Shown: positions 22,020 through 35,336, counted from the stretch's first letter. The stretch is DNA of 64,000 nucleotides from Panopea generosa (GCA_029582155.1 CM055895.1:17598787-17662786), one strand, 5' to 3'. Program-made: numbers and translations. Notes: generated by a model not told the origin, from the sequence alone.

Positions 22020-25000
22020 TAACTAATAAGTGATATCATTTATTCAACTAATTGATATCACGTATCCATTTCAAATAGGTAATATCACTTATTCAAATGA
22101 CTGATAAGAACTGTATGTGATTTTACTCATTTAATTGTTTCAAATTGGTGATATCATCTTTGCAAAAAGGTTGTTATAACTTGATTAAATAAATTATATC
22201 ACTTATTTCAAATGATCAGGTGATATCACATATTTAATAAGTGATATCATCCAATTTCCTATTTGAAACTAATGTGTGGGGTGCAGTTTTACTATTCAAC
22301 CTCAATAAGTGATATCACTCATTCGAATAGGTGATATCACTCATTTGAATAGGTGATATCACTCTATTGAATGCAGTATGGGGTGCCTTTACTATTTAAC
22401 CTCGATAAGTGGTATCACTCATTCTAATAGGTGATCTCACTCATTCAAATAAGTGATATCACTTATTCAAATAAGTGATATCACTTATTCATATTTGAAT
22501 AAGTGTTATCTCTTATTCTAATAAGTGATATCACTCATTTGAATAAGTGATATCACCTATTTGAATGAGTGATATCATTTGAATAAGTGATAAGTCATTC
22601 CAATAAGTGATATCACTTATTCAAATGAGTGATATCACTTATTCGAATAAGTGATATCACATATTTAAGTGAGTTATATCACTTATTCAAATAAGTGATA
22701 TCACTTATTTGAATGATTGATATCACCTATTTGAAACGAATGAGTGATATCAATCATTTGAATAGGTGATATCACTTATTCGATTTATCAAGCAAGAAAA
22801 AACAGAATGATCCCTGCTTAAATGATTCGGCAGTGAAGACATGATGAAAATGATTCAGCAGATATAGATGTGATCCAGCAGTGAATATATGATGAAATAT
22901 GGCTGAAGCAGCAAAAGAGTGTTTTTTAGAATTTATTAAAAAAAGTATTCTCGCGGAAAGATGTTAATTTCATTAACAATGGCAGAGAGGGCTATATTTA
23001 TCATGCCTTGCATGGAACTGATAGCCATCTTGTTTGATTGCAGCCGCCAGAAGAGGACCCTCAGCCGTCAAAATTAATGGTCTTATAAAATGAAGAAAAT
23101 AAAGAATAAGCAATTTATTTTATTTATAACATAATATTTTTTTACACAATATATTTTATATTTCCATTTTATTCTCGTTATAGATCTACATCTATATTTT
23201 ATTAAATATATCAACATCCTTGGGAGAAATCATTGTCTAAATTCATTTTGAATAAGTGATATCATTCGTTCGAATAAGTGATATCACTTATTAAGGTTAA
23301 ATAGTAAAACGGCACCCCATAGATGTCACTCATTCGAATAGGTGATATCACTCAATTGAATGAGTGATACCACCTTTGCGAATAAGTGATATCACCTATT
23401 CTAAAAATTGATACCACCTATTTGAATAAGTGACTTTTAATAAGGGATATCATCTAATTTCCTATTTGAAACTTATGTATGGAGTGCCGTTTTACTGTTT
23501 AACCACGATAAGTGATATCACTCATTCAAATAGGTGATATCAACTATTTTAATAGGTGATATCACTCAATTGAATAAGTGATATCACTTATTCGAGTAAG
23601 TGATATCACTCATTTGTTTCAATTGAGTGATCACCTATGATTATATGAATAAGTGATATCACCTATTCGAAATTAATAAGTGATATCACTTATTCGAATG
23701 AGTGATATCACCTATTTGAAAAAGTGATATCACCTATTTGAAAGAGATCAGTGACATCACTTATTCGAATAGGTGATATCACTTATTCAACTGATTAAGC
23801 AAGAAAAAACAGACAGATTCTTCCTTAAATTATTAAGCAGATATATGTGATCAGACAGTGGATATATGACCCTCAGTCGCAAAAATAAATCATTAGAGAA
23901 TAAACCAATATATATTCTACATTCACAATAATATTTATTTCATAACACAATATTTTTTTACACAATATATTTGATATTTACATTTTATTCTTGTTATAAA
24001 TCTTCATCTATATTTTATTAAATATATAATCATTGTCTCTATTCATTTTGAATAAGTGATATCACCTATTTGAATAAGTGATATCACTCATATGTTTCAA
24101 ATAGGTGATATCATATATTTTAGTTAGTGATATCACTTATTCGAGTAAGTGATATCACTTATTCGAATAAGTGATATTACCTGTTCAAAACGAATGAGCG
24201 ATATAACTTACTTGAATAAGTTTTATCACTTTTTCGAATAAGTGATATCACTTATTCGAGTAAGTGATACTCATTCATTTCGATTAGGTGATATCACTTA
24301 TTCAAAATTGTGATATCACTTATTTGATTGAGTGATATCACCTATTGAGGTTAAATAGTAAAACGGCACCCCATACTAATGATGATATTACTTATTCGAA
24401 TACTTGATATCACTTTTTATTTCAAATAGGTGATAAGCCTATAACTTATTCCAATACTTAAGCCAGGTGAGATTAACTCAGTTGATCAATCCAGTAGTCG
24501 TGAGTTTGAATCCCCGCCCGGCAACAGTTTCCATAATGATTGATATACAACATTGTGTCTTATTATCATTTGTCTCTTACCGCTGATTCAAGTAGGAAAG
24601 TTATCAGTAACTTGCGGAGATAAGGTGTGTTCGAGTACCGGTTAACCTTTTAGGATCCCAGGAAACAGTGGTAAGGTTAGCCCTTGATGGCATAAAATGA
24701 CGCTAAATATTCAATCAATGAATTCAATCAATTAGATAATTAATATCACATATTTGAATAAATAATATAATCTATTTGAAATAAATGAATGAGTGATATC
24801 AACTTTTTGGATAAGTGATATCACTCATTACTCTAATTGGGTGATAATTAAAAATAATCATTTATTTGAATAGGTGATATCATTTATATGGTTAAATCTT
24901 AAAATGGTACCTCACATGTGTCACCTATTTGAATAATTGATATCACTAATTCATTGATTTGGGTTAGATTACTTATTCATTATAAATATTGTGATATCAC

Positions 25001-25570
25001 TTATGTAAACTTATTCAAAAGAGTGATAAGAACTTTTAATGATATTACTCATTTAATTGTTTTATATATAGATAATATCACCTTTTCAAATAAAGGTTGA
25101 TATCACTTAATTGAATAAGTGTACATCATAAAATAAGTGGTATCATCTAATTTCTTATTTGAAACTTACGATGATATCACTTATTTGAATAGTTGATTAT
25201 TTATTATAAATAGATATCACTTATTCAAACTTATTTAAATAATTAGTATCATGTTTTTGAATGAGTAATATCAGCTATTTGAAATAAATTAATGAGTGAT
25301 ATCAACTATTCAAATAAGTGATATCACTGAATTATTTGAAATAGGTAATATAACTTATAGGTGATATCAGTTAATATGGTTAAAATTATACCCGGTAGTT
25401 ATCACCTTTTTGAATAAGTGATATCACTTATTCATTGATTAAGGTTACATTACTTTTTCATTTATGTGATATCAGTTGTTTTAAAAAAAGTTATATCACC
25501 TACTTGAAAATGTCATATAATTTTTAAAATAGGTGATATCACTTATTTGAATAGGTGACATCACCTGTTT
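22020..25570. repeat. GTGATATCAC palindromic satellite
   Basis: Irregular tandem copies of about 20-22 bp, AATAAGTGATATCACTTATTCG. Both the 10-bp core (GTGATATCAC) and the spacer (TTATTCGAATAA) are self-complementary. Blocks are bounded by the module GGGGTGC.GTTTTACTATTTAACC or its complement at about 22275, 22380, 23300, 23480, 24355 and 24895. This indicates fused copies of the MITE seen alone at 4845-5051. A non-repetitive spacer (22780-23250) is duplicated in diverged form at 23790-24050. No gene was seen. Confidence 0.85.
24460..24705 (+). repeat. tRNA-derived SINE inside the palindromic satellite
   Basis: The head has GCCAGGTGAGATTAACTCAGTTG and GTGAGTTTGAATCCCCGCCC (a good B box). It is followed by a core (GGAAAGTTATCAGTAACTTG, CGGAGATAAGG) and a tail (GTTCGAGTACCGGTTAACC, GGATCCCAGGAAACAGTGG). 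Related tails lie at 6510-6600, and a related core at 18290-18320. Confidence 0.7.
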
Positions 25571-25619
25571 GATTGGGATATATTAAAATATTTCTCACCA
25601 GGATATAAATTGATAAACT

Positions 25620-26250
25620 GAATTGTTATTTTGTTAGCCACAATACTAACAAACTGTAAGAGACTGATAGAGGCCATACATGGATATTACTTAGCCTCAG
25701 TACTAATGAAATAATAGAGGCTGATAGAGGCTTTATTATGAATACTACTTAGTCTCAGTACTAATGAACTGTTAGAGGCATATAGAGGCCAATTTATGGA
25801 TACTATATAGTCTCAAAACTAATGAGCAGTTAAAGGCTTATAGAGTCCATATTATGGATACTCCTTAGTCTCAGTACTAATGAACTGTTGGAGGCTTGTA
25901 GATGCTGTTCTATGGATACTATATAGCCTCAGTACTAATGAACTGTTAGAGGCTGATAGAGGCCATATTTTGGATACTACTTAGCCTCAGTACTAATGAA
26001 CTGTTAGAGGCTGATAAAGGTCTGTTATTGATACTACTTAGCCTCACTACTGATGAACTGGTTGAGGCTGATAGAGGCCATATTTTGAATACAACTTAGC
26101 CTCAGTACTAATGAACTGTTAGAGGCTGATAGAGGCCATATTATGGATATTACTTAGTCTCAGTACTAATGAACTGTTAGAGGCTGATAGAGGCCATGCT
26201 ATGGATACTACTTAGTCTCAGTACTAACAAACCGTTAGAGGCGGATAGTA
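25620..26250 (+). repeat. 58-bp satellite, short array before the Ulp1 gene
   Basis: About 11 units of ACTTAGCCTCAGTACTAATG then AACTGTTAGAGGCTGATAGAGGCCATATTATGGATACT-type sequence. This is the reverse complement of the unit in the 56480-63135 array. So the same satellite lies at the 5' side of both element genes, in mirror orientation. Confidence 0.85.
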
Positions 26251-26398
26251 GTTAATACAGATCATTCTGTTTTCATAATGGTATAAATTACATTCATTAA
26301 CAGTTATATTAATAAGATGTTGTTTATTACAAGTAATTGTGTTATGATTATGTTGTTCATATCATTTTTCACATTATACATTTTTTTTTTTGATTAAG

Positions 26399-26470
26399 GT
26401 CAAGCCATTGCCAACATGGAAAAGAAATGCCAAAAATATAAAGAAACGTCTGAATAGACTGGCTAAAATG
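26399..26470 (+). CDS. Ulp1-gene exon, basic N-terminal segment
   Basis: Acceptor ...GATTAAG, 24 codons, donor GTTTGT. The peptide VKPLPTWKRNAKNIKKRLNR is very basic and may include a nuclear localisation signal. It is phase 0 on both sides, so it can join the proposed start codon ATG at 26278-26280. Confidence 0.55.
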
Positions 26471-26913
26471 GTTTGTAATAACTATTTGCTAAAAATATAT
26501 GTCAGTGTTTAATCATTTAGAAAAAAAACATTAATCTGTCCATTTTCATCTTGTACATCTGGAAAGAAACGGAGAACAAGCATATTGTTGAATATATCAC
26601 CAGTTTTATATAATTATAATGGTTATAATTGCAATATGGACTAATTAATGGTTACCTTTTATTTTCCCTTGTCCTTGTCATATATGTCATTTTTAAATGA
26701 TTGACTTGATTATTAAATTGATGAAAATTAACATTCATTGTTCATCTTGTGCAATACCAGTAACTTTGTAATTGTTGATCAGATTTTAATAACAATTGGT
26801 ATATCTCCATAGTGAGATAAATGCCATTAATTATGAATATAAGTTATTTCCATAGAAAAACGTTTCAGCTGGGGAAATCAACTCAACATTCATTTTTTGT
26901 TTCCTTTAAACAG

Positions 26914-28620
26914 ATATCACATAAGTCAGCAATGCCAGGAGCCCCACCAATGACTTTCATCTACCTTCATAATGGAGTATTTAAGGCTACAGGTATTATT
27001 ATATCAATTAGACATTTTTATATAAAAACATGCTTAACATAGTTTTTATAAAATCACAATGCATGTATGTCCAAATTCTAGTGTTAAGAAAATGAAAAAG
27101 ATCAGGAATTGTATATGCTTTTCTTTGTTGTCCTTGAATAAGGTCTTTTATCTGCATAAACTTAGTACCGGTTCTACTAAGGAAGACTTCAAGCTTGAAT
27201 TGTTAAACAATCGAGGTTAAATAAATATGTTTAAACTTAGAAGTAATACATTTGCTGAACCAGTAAGACCATATTTGTAATGTAAAAAGTTATATATTTA
27301 ATTATTATATAGATAAATATTATATGACGGCTCTAAATGTAAATAAATGTAAACAAAACATTGAGCAAAAAATTATTCGGCATTGTGTTGTTCAGTTTTA
27401 TTTTAAAAACTATGTTTATATTTTTATTCCTATATCTTTACAGCTATTGTTAACTGTCTTTCAGAGTCGCAGTCTCTGTGCCAAGCTTTACGGGATTCAA
27501 ATTCATTTTCATTCATAACAAGTGAAAAGCTTCGACATGAACCTTTGAAACCCTGTAGAGGTATTAATTAGAACAATTAGACCACTAATTAGTCATTAAT
27601 TGAATATATTAGTATGTTGCCCAACTACATAAGTGTTAATCAGTACAGTATTCTTATTTATTGCTTTAAAAAAGAATGTCTATAAAAGTATTAACATTAA
27701 AATATTAAACTGATGTTTGCAGTGCACATATATTAATATATTATTCCTCTTTTCTGTCATTGTATTCAATGGAAATGTGTATTACAAACTGACTCTAAAA
27801 TGAAAGCAGTTTAAAATATACAAATCTCTTTTCACAAAAGACATATATTTATGTTTTCATCAATGATATTAAAGTTGATTTAAATGAGGAGCACTGATAA
27901 TATTCTTTTTGTTTTTAACAGACAACAGCTCAGATGTATATGATTGCAAGGGAATAGATCCCTGCATTGCATGGGACTCTGTGTCATCCCTAAAGGTGAT
28001 GAGGACATCCTACTCTAGGGTTGTGCCTAAAAAGGGTTTGTAATAATCTTCTGTCTTATACTTTCAGCTTGGATTTGTTGTCTTTTTTACTTCATCTGCA
28101 TCGTTTTTACATTATCAAGTTTGATCTGTATTTAATAAACACCAAAGCACACATTTTCTGTAAATTTATCATACCTGAAATATCATACCTTTTTATATGA
28201 TTGCTAATAGTTTGAAACTTTAGTGAAAACTTGGTGAAACCACATGACACATGAGTTGGTTATGTCCCTGTCAAGGTTATTGTCTTTCATCTCAGTTGTT
28301 TAAATCATTCTCTTGAATTTATTTCCACAACCATCCTCTTTGAGAGGAAACTATTAACATAAATATATGCTTCTCTGGTATTACAAGATCATAACTTTGT
28401 TATATATTGATTGTTATATTATAAATAAAAAATATGATAATTAAATAATATATGATATTAAACATTATATGATTTATGTGAATATAAATAGAATGATTTC
28501 CTTAATGCCTTTATGTTTTTGTTGTTTTAGCTGGTCATAAAAAACCGACATACATGGAGCACCTCAAACCAGAATTTTGGCCAGAAGGAGTACCTTTTGT
28601 GTCACATTCAAAAAGAAGAG
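26914..28620 (+). CDS. Ulp1-gene exons 3-6, unrecognised domain
   Basis: Four exons, 26914-26992, 27444-27560, 27922-28035 and 28531-28620, join without a break (each ends in phase 1). Recognisable phrases are PGAPPMTFIYLHNGVFKATG, VNCLSESQSLCQAL, IDPCIAWDSVSSLKV and KPTYMEHLKPEFWPEGVPF. I do not know a named domain for this region. The unbroken frame over four exons, with canonical splice sites, makes real coding origin very likely. Confidence 0.65.
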
Positions 28621-29242
28621 GTAGATTATCCTTTTTAAACTAAACTTTACTTTGTATTAAACCTTTATCCATTATGTTATACTTAATAAACACTATTTTG
28701 TATACACTATCAGAATTATTACATTTATTGGTAAAAGAAAAAATAGTTTGCTCTCAAATTAGTGGAAAGTATTTTGAATGATGACAATGACAATTCTTTA
28801 TCAAGCGATTTTGGCTCAGCTATAATTCAAATAGTTGAACAAATATGACATACATACTGCATTATATAACACAACACACAACAAGATTAACACGTCAATA
28901 TGATTTAGATTATAAACATGTTAACATTTACCAAGCAGTGTTATAACCATTGTGATATAGCAGCATAATGATATTTTCAATCTAATAAAAAGATTTTGAT
29001 ATTTTTGAAAATATATATCAAAACATTTTGCTGAAATTTACATATATATACATCCGTCAAATCAACAGGACATACAGCTGGAAGTAGGGAAGATTACATG
29101 GGCATCAAGCAATCAACCCAAAATATTTGCCACTAGTATTGCAAGGAGTTAAAGTCCAAAATGTAATGTACACTACCGTTGTAGAGTAAAAAGCTCAAAC
29201 AAGACACCACAGTAATTTTGTTCATTACATTTTTGTTCATAG

Positions 29243-29658
29243 ATGATGGCGGACGAATTATAACGGCCAACATGATGCGATCAGTGCTGCAAAGGTTTGG
29301 CCAGTACTGTAAAATGGTAATTAAAAACTTTTCTTCTTTGAATAAACTTAAAGGTAATTGCTGTTATTAAACCTGAACATATGATGAGAAACCATTTTAC
29401 CAAAAACAAGAAAATACATGTCCAACAAGAAAGTATGCATTGAATAAATGCAGCAACCACAGCTTTTTTCCCCTTATACATTAAGTGCACTAAATAAACA
29501 TCTCTAGAAATATTATTGCATACATGTAGATAAATGTTGTCTCACATGAGCATGACAGGTTCACATTTTCATCCTTTGTTTAAAAATATTAATTACAATT
29601 GTAGCAGGAAGAAAAAGGGTTGAAACTTGTGAATATACCAGAAACCACAGGAGATGAG
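29243..29658 (+). CDS. Ulp1-gene exons 7-8
   Basis: Exon 29243-29316 (TANMMRSVLQRFGQYCKM) and exon 29608-29658 (EEKGLKLVNIPETTGDE), in phase. They form a short helical stretch and then the first acidic stretch leading to the repeated acidic exons. No domain is named. Confidence 0.6.
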
Positions 29659-31732
29659 GTATAAATCTGTTCTTTGTTATACTTCTGAAATTTATCAGTA
29701 AAATAATCTTGATGCTTCTTCATTTATTTACAAAAGTAAAAAGTACCTTTGCAGATTAAGTTGTTTGCTGAATTATGCAATATACGGTTATGATTAGGAT
29801 TGAGTCCAGGACCTATTGATCACAGGTCAAATTTGATTGGGTTTTTTTTTTAGGAAAGACTACATGCTCTGTTAATATGTATGATGCCACATGTGTGAGC
29901 TATTTGACTAACAATTGCATAATGAGTATAGTTGTTTAAATAAATATTTAGTATGTCTTAATTTAAGTGACCTTTTCTATAGTTTTGTTTTCTATTATTA
30001 TTATTATTACCATTATTGTTATAGTACTCGGCAATAATCACACTATTTATTTAAGCAAACCACCATGTTTATATGGTAAGTAATCTCATTTTGGTTTAAT
30101 GTTGTAACTTGTAGTTTTGGTGAATGGTATACTAGTATTATATATCTATCAAAGTGCTTCATTTTGTGAATCCTTTTGTAGCAATTTTTATTTTATTGCT
30201 TTGATATATGTAAACTGTTTGTAGAACTGCGTAGTGTGTGTTAAATTGCCTTCACTTCTTGAATTGTTCATTATAATCAATTATTTTTAATATGTATCTA
30301 ATGAAATGCAATGATTTCATAAATAAGCATATATGTATATATTAATATTTATCATTAAAAATACAATAGAAACATTAATTTTTGTATATAATACTTTTTA
30401 ATCAATTACAGTGCTAATATATGTAATGTTTTTCAGTGATACTAAATTCTGCTTCTTTATACTGAATTTATTGGTTTGTGAAGTGGTTAACATTGTATCC
30501 GCTACTACTTTCATCATGTTTACACTAACCTTGCACTCTTTGTGTATCTATTTACCCAAGATTTATTTCCAGTTTTTAAATCCTTTTTCTGTTTTCCACG
30601 CCTTATATTTATGCCTTTTGTTTATTTTAAATGTAGTATTGTTGTAAATATGCTTTTTTGTGTGGCACCTGTACTTTAACCATCACTTTATTGACCATCA
30701 TCTAGCATAGTCACACATCTATCCTGTAAATGAAACATTCCTTTGTAGCTCCTTTATTTCTTATTCTCCACTTATCAAAGATCAGATGTGGTTCAAAACC
30801 TGATGCCTGATCAGAAAGCACCTTTTAAAGCATACACCTTTTTACATTGTTTTTTTCCTTCTAAATTGGAACACTCGGTATAATAATAAAGTGTTGTTGA
30901 ATGGTATCTAGAAAAACAATAAAAAGAGTAAACAGAATTCATATCAACCAAACAAAAATGTTAGAAAATCGAACATAGTGAAGGACGTTTCATAAATTCC
31001 ATTATAGTTGGATAATTCTCTATCCAAGCAATTTTTAAATCTTACAGAAAATATGGTCACTGAATCTTTGTATGGCAAAAGAAAAGAGTCATATTGCAGT
31101 TTAGTTTATTTTACTACGATTGTGAAATAAGTTATAACAACTTATAAAAATCAGGTGCGAAACCATGACCCTCATTTATATCTGTTTGATTTATATCTGT
31201 ACTGTTTGATTCTTAACCTTCGAAGTTATGTCCTAAAATTCCTTTTAATGTTATCTCAGTACTACAGTGCATATAGTATATACAGGAAGACCACTTATAA
31301 GTTGCTTTTACATTTTCTCACAGGTAATTGGATGATGCATTAATACTTTAAATACTTTAAATAATTGCGCATGCAATTAATGCTTCGGTCATTGATAAAT
31401 GTTCTCACTGATTGCCGGTTTCCATTTGCTAACACCATTGCATCCGGTGACTTAATGGACTGAACATGAACAAAATGTTCCGATAAAATACAAAAAGGAA
31501 TACTGTTTACATTGATGTCATCTGTTTACAAAGATCTTGAAAATTCAAAAAAAATATTATGCAAGTAACATAGTAACAGAATCGGTGTTTTAATAAAACC
31601 TTCACTTAGTATTTTTCTGTATAATATAATATAACTCATACCTAAAATTATGATCCACAAAGCATGTTTGTTTTTAATGAAAAGTTGAAAAGAAGCATGC
31701 TGTCAAGAATTACTTACTTTTATTAACCTTAG

Positions 31733-31783
31733 GATGAAACCATTGAGGAAGAAGTTCAGACCAATTGTCCAGAACCAGTACAG
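31733..31783 (+). CDS. Acidic 17-residue exon, copy 1
   Basis: AG-acceptor and GTAAAT donor, phase 0 at both ends. The peptide is DETIEEEVQTNCPEPVQ. Symmetric exons like this can be added or skipped without changing frame. The acidic, proline-bearing character suggests a flexible linker. Confidence 0.75.
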
Positions 31784-32037
31784 GTAAATCCACTTCAATT
31801 TTGATAATTTTATCTCCCAATTTATAGATTCGTGTGAAATATCATTACGAACACGAGTGCAATTGAACAGTAGCACTTACTTGTTTACTTGTATCACATT
31901 ATCTTCACTACTCTATTAATTTATCATAATAAAACTCAAAATTAAAATATGAACAACAAAACATTATGTAATTCATAAAAATGTTAATGTTGAAAACAAG
32001 CATGCTATCAAGAATTACTTACTTTTATTAATCTTAG

Positions 32038-32088
32038 GATGAAACTATTGAGGAAGAAGTTAAGACCAATTTTCCAGATCCAGTACAG
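32038..32088 (+). CDS. Acidic 17-residue exon, copy 2
   Basis: Peptide DETIEEEVKTNFPDPVQ, with the same splice sites and phase as copy 1. Differences from copy 1 keep the acidic pattern but replace the Cys. Confidence 0.75.
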
Positions 32089-32333
32089 GTAAATCCACTT
32101 CAATTTTATCTCCCAATTTATAGATTCGTGTGAAATATCATTATGGACATGAGTGGAATTGAACAGTAGCACTTACTTGTTTACCTGTATCACATTATCT
32201 TCACTACTCTATTAATCTATCATAATAAAACTCGAAATTAAAATATGAACAGTAAAACATTAATTAATTCATAAAAATGTTAATGTTGAAAAGAAACGTG
32301 CTATCAAGAATTAATTACTTTTATTAACCTTAG

Positions 32334-32384
32334 GATGAAACCATCGAGGAAGAGGTTGAGATCAATTGTCCAGAACCAGTACAG
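32334..32384 (+). CDS. Acidic 17-residue exon, copy 3
   Basis: Peptide DETIEEEVEINCPEPVQ, with the same splice sites and phase. Differences between copies are fewer in the exon than expected for free drift, but no rate was calculated. Confidence 0.75.
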
Positions 32385-32621
32385 GTAAATCCTCTTCAAT
32401 TTTGATAATTTTATCTCCCAATTTATAGATTCGTGTGAAATATCATTACGAACACGAGTGGAATTGAACAGTAGCACTTACTTGTTTACCTGTATCACAT
32501 TATCTTCACTACTCTATTAAACTATCATAATAAAACTCAAAATTAAAAAAAACGTTCTATAAACATAAATTAACTGTTTAATATTGAAAAACGCATAATG
32601 AGTTTCTTTTATTTACCTTAG

Positions 32622-32682
32622 GACAAGTTCAATGAGAAGGATGTCAAGGCCAATTTACCACTAGAAGAAGATTGCATAGAGA
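32622..32682 (+). CDS. Acidic exon, diverged fourth copy
   Basis: Peptide DKFNEKDVKANLPLEEDCIE, phase 0 to 1. It aligns loosely with the three 17-residue exons (D..ne..v..N.p), so it may be the ancestral or an older duplicate. Confidence 0.65.
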
Positions 32683-33414
32683 GTAAGTGTTGATTCCATA
32701 CGGGTACATTTAAGTAATCACTAAATTGACTACCAGGTTATTTTCACTACTACAATGTATTCATGTCAAAGAATAAATGTCATAGCATTTCAGTAACAAA
32801 CTATAATTTTAATTTGATGGCCTTGTTGGCTATGATATCATACCTAACTTGATGCTTTGATCAAATTTAAAAAGTGGCTTCCCATTCCAATGTTTATATT
32901 GATCTCTTTGATGAATAAAACAAGACAATTAATTAAATATGATGAATATCAATTGTTCAATCCCATCAGTTTTTTTCTAAACCTCAGACATTACTGTATT
33001 GAGATATGTATCTCTTCAAATTAAAATGCCATAGTATTCTATTGCAGTCATACTTGCATACTCCAGCTTCCGCATATTTTACATGCTATTAAAAGTAGTT
33101 AGAACACAACAGTGACTTGTCATTCATTACATCATAACAAAACAGGGTTTTATGAGTACTGTAGCAAAGTTCATATAGCATACCTTCAGTTTATGGTCTA
33201 AACTCATTATCACTATAAAAATGAGAAATCTACACATCATTAATGTTGCATTAATATTATATATATTATATAACTGATAGTATTCTATCAATTTTACTAT
33301 CTAGTTATTATTTTACAAATATTTTTATTAATACAAACAAATGCAAATGTTTATATGTTGAAAGGAAAAACTTTTATTTCACTCTTTTCTACATCCTGAC
33401 TTTTAATAATCTAG

Positions 33415-33569
33415 GTGCAAACAGGATATTGCGGAATGCAATTACAAATGGTGGTAACACCTTGGACGTAGTACTTCCAAAAAGAGGGAAAAGATACCAC
33501 GTGTGTGGAGAAGTTCTAGAAACGGACAATATTGCAACCTTACATGCAGATAATTGGCTATGTGATAAA
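33415..33569 (+). CDS. Ulp1-type peptidase exon, entry of the domain
   Basis: Acceptor AATCTAG, donor GTAATT. The peptide includes ITNGGNTLDVVLPKRGKRYH and ends DNWLCDK. The 'WL.D' motif marks the substrate-binding start of Ulp1/SENP domains (pattern L....WLnD..I). It joins in phase to 32622-32682 and 34237-34368. Confidence 0.7.
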
Positions 33570-33899
33570 GTAATTTTTGTCTTTATTGCTTTACTTGGAT
33601 TAGTTAATATGCACTATCTAAACAAGTTATTTTGTTTAAAAACATTCAATTTAGCAAATGGAAATATATAACTAATGATGCTTTATTTTTGAACATGTTT
33701 GTATAATTATACAAAATACTTTATCTGACAGTAATTTTATATTGATTTTAATAATATTCAATAATGTTAAATCATACCTGTAGGCCAGACCAACTGATAA
33801 CAATTCTTACTAATTCATCATGATATAAGTTCAAATATGTAGTCGGTCTGTATATTGTCAACATTTAATGTTATTTTTGCTTATGTTACAAAAAGTATA

Positions 33900-34130
33900 T
33901 ATTTTTATGTCCCTGGTGTTGATGACCAAGGAGGCATATAGCTTTTGAATTGCCCATGTGTGCTTCCATAATGAAACTTGGTATACATCATCACCATCGT
34001 CTGAACACATGCATATTGTCTGGATTTTCCTGCCAGATTATAATGTAAGGAGTTATGCCCCTCTATAATGTAATTGCATTCCTCAATGGGTATTCGTGTA
34101 ATATAGATGCATTAAATGTTATTTATTTGT
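33900..34130 (+). repeat. Dispersed molluscan repeat in a Ulp1-gene intron
   Basis: The stretch starts ATGTCCCTGGTGTTGATGACCAAGG, a phrase I recognise from a widespread bivalve interspersed repeat (recognition from memory, not searched). It is non-coding. Confidence 0.4.
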
Positions 34131-34236
34131 ATTTCAATTCTTCAGTACATTTTTATCTGAACTAAACATACCGGTGGTATAAAAACAGCATTTATATTCC
34201 ATTTGGGTTGTAAATTTGTATTTTATATTTCAAAAG

Positions 34237-34368
34237 ATGTTAAATGCCTTTCAAAGGTGCTTAATGGTGGAGAGGAACACAGCTGCAAAAGGTCACATTT
34301 ATGTGCTGCCATCGTATCTGGCATCATTGTGGGAGGCTGGTCGTTATGATGCTTGTTTATACCGAAAT
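34237..34368 (+). CDS. Ulp1-type peptidase exon
   Basis: 44 codons between acceptor CAAAAG and donor GTAAGT, phase 0 to 0. The peptide includes MLNAFQRCLMVERNTAAKGH and IYVLPSYLASLWEAGRYD. This corresponds to the helix and loop of Ulp1 domains that precede the catalytic His. No stops. Confidence 0.7.
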
Positions 34369-34816
34369 GTAAGTAGTATTATACTCGATCAAACTGATTG
34401 TGGTTTGCTGTAAGCATCTTCCTACAACAGGTCAGCAAGTCTGATTTAAAATATGGAAAGACTAGTTTCAATAACTGGATCATAAGAGTAGTTGATGGTC
34501 ATCATTTAAAAGAAAAGTAAAGGATTGGTTAGCCAGGTTTCATGATGAACCTAGACTTGGCGTGATGTGTCTGTAACTTATTACTTCACTGTTATGGTAA
34601 AACTTGTAAATTGTAATCATATAATATTTTTATTAAATTTTGTAGAATGCTAACATAACCTTTATTTTGTTTTGACAAATCATGACATTGTGTACAGTGC
34701 GTTTAACTTTGTATTTTTATTGTTTATGCGTTGTTGTATGAATAAAGGATGGACACCTGTGAGAAAAATAAAACATTGATAACTTAAAACTTTTAATATT
34801 CTTGTTACATTAACAG

Positions 34817-34969
34817 GTCAAGATATCCATGTACCGATTGGGTTTTCCTACCCGTGAATGTCAATGGCAACCACTGGGTGCTGCTTGCTGCAGACGTCAC
34901 CCAAAAAACCGTCAGCATTCTGGACTAGATGTCGTCAAAACCGAACAGGGTGCTGATTGAAAAATGGAG
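34817..34969 (+). CDS. Ulp1-type peptidase exon with catalytic His and Asp, frameshifted
   Basis: The frame fitting the family reads TDWVFLPVNVNGNHWVLLAA and then VSILD. This is the classic Ulp1 motif with the catalytic His (NHW) and Asp (ILD). It is one base out of phase with the preceding exon (an extra base at about 34823, just after GTCAAG), and a TAG stop at 34926-34928 falls where Ser of 'ILDS' is usual. After the stop the frame stays open to the donor (GTATGA) and joins the next exon in phase. Confidence 0.75.
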
Positions 34970-35221
34970 GTATGAATGATATGAATATGAATAATATTTC
35001 AGCAGCTGTTTGCTTTTAGTAAGTATATGTTGGTTGATTCTAATTAAAAGCACATAAAACCGACTTGTGTTTAACATTAAGTAAATTACTTTACAGAATA
35101 CAATTTTGTCGTGTACCTTTTTAAGAAGTAAGCAATCTGAATGAGTGTGTTTATGTTTTTTATGAAGTCATATTTACAAACAAAATGATTCTTTATTTTA
35201 ATAAGATTTTATCAACTTCAG

Positions 35222-35336
35222 GAGATTTATGAAAATAAGGGCTGGTGCTACCGGTGAATCCCTGGACTGGTCTATTGGGTCACATACCAGCAGCAAGCAA
35301 AAAGACGGGTCAAGCTGTGGACCTTTTGTACTCCTT
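35222..35336 (+). CDS. Ulp1-type peptidase exon with catalytic Gln and Cys
   Basis: The exon ends with HTSSKQKDGSSCGPFVLL. The Q (oxyanion hole) and the nucleophile C of the Q..DG..CG motif of C48 peptidases are both present. Acceptor TTCAG and donor GTAGGT are clear, and the join to 34817-34969 is in phase. Confidence 0.85.

Larger units (their letters stand above)
31660..32560 (+). repeat. About 300-bp tandem triplication carrying one exon
   Basis: Three tandem copies of about 300 bp hold a 51-bp exon and its flanking intron. Diagnostic intron text recurs in each copy: CTTACTTTTATTAACCTTAG before the exon, and GTAAATCCACTTCAATTTT then TCTCCCAATTTATAGATTCG after it. Confidence 0.9.
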
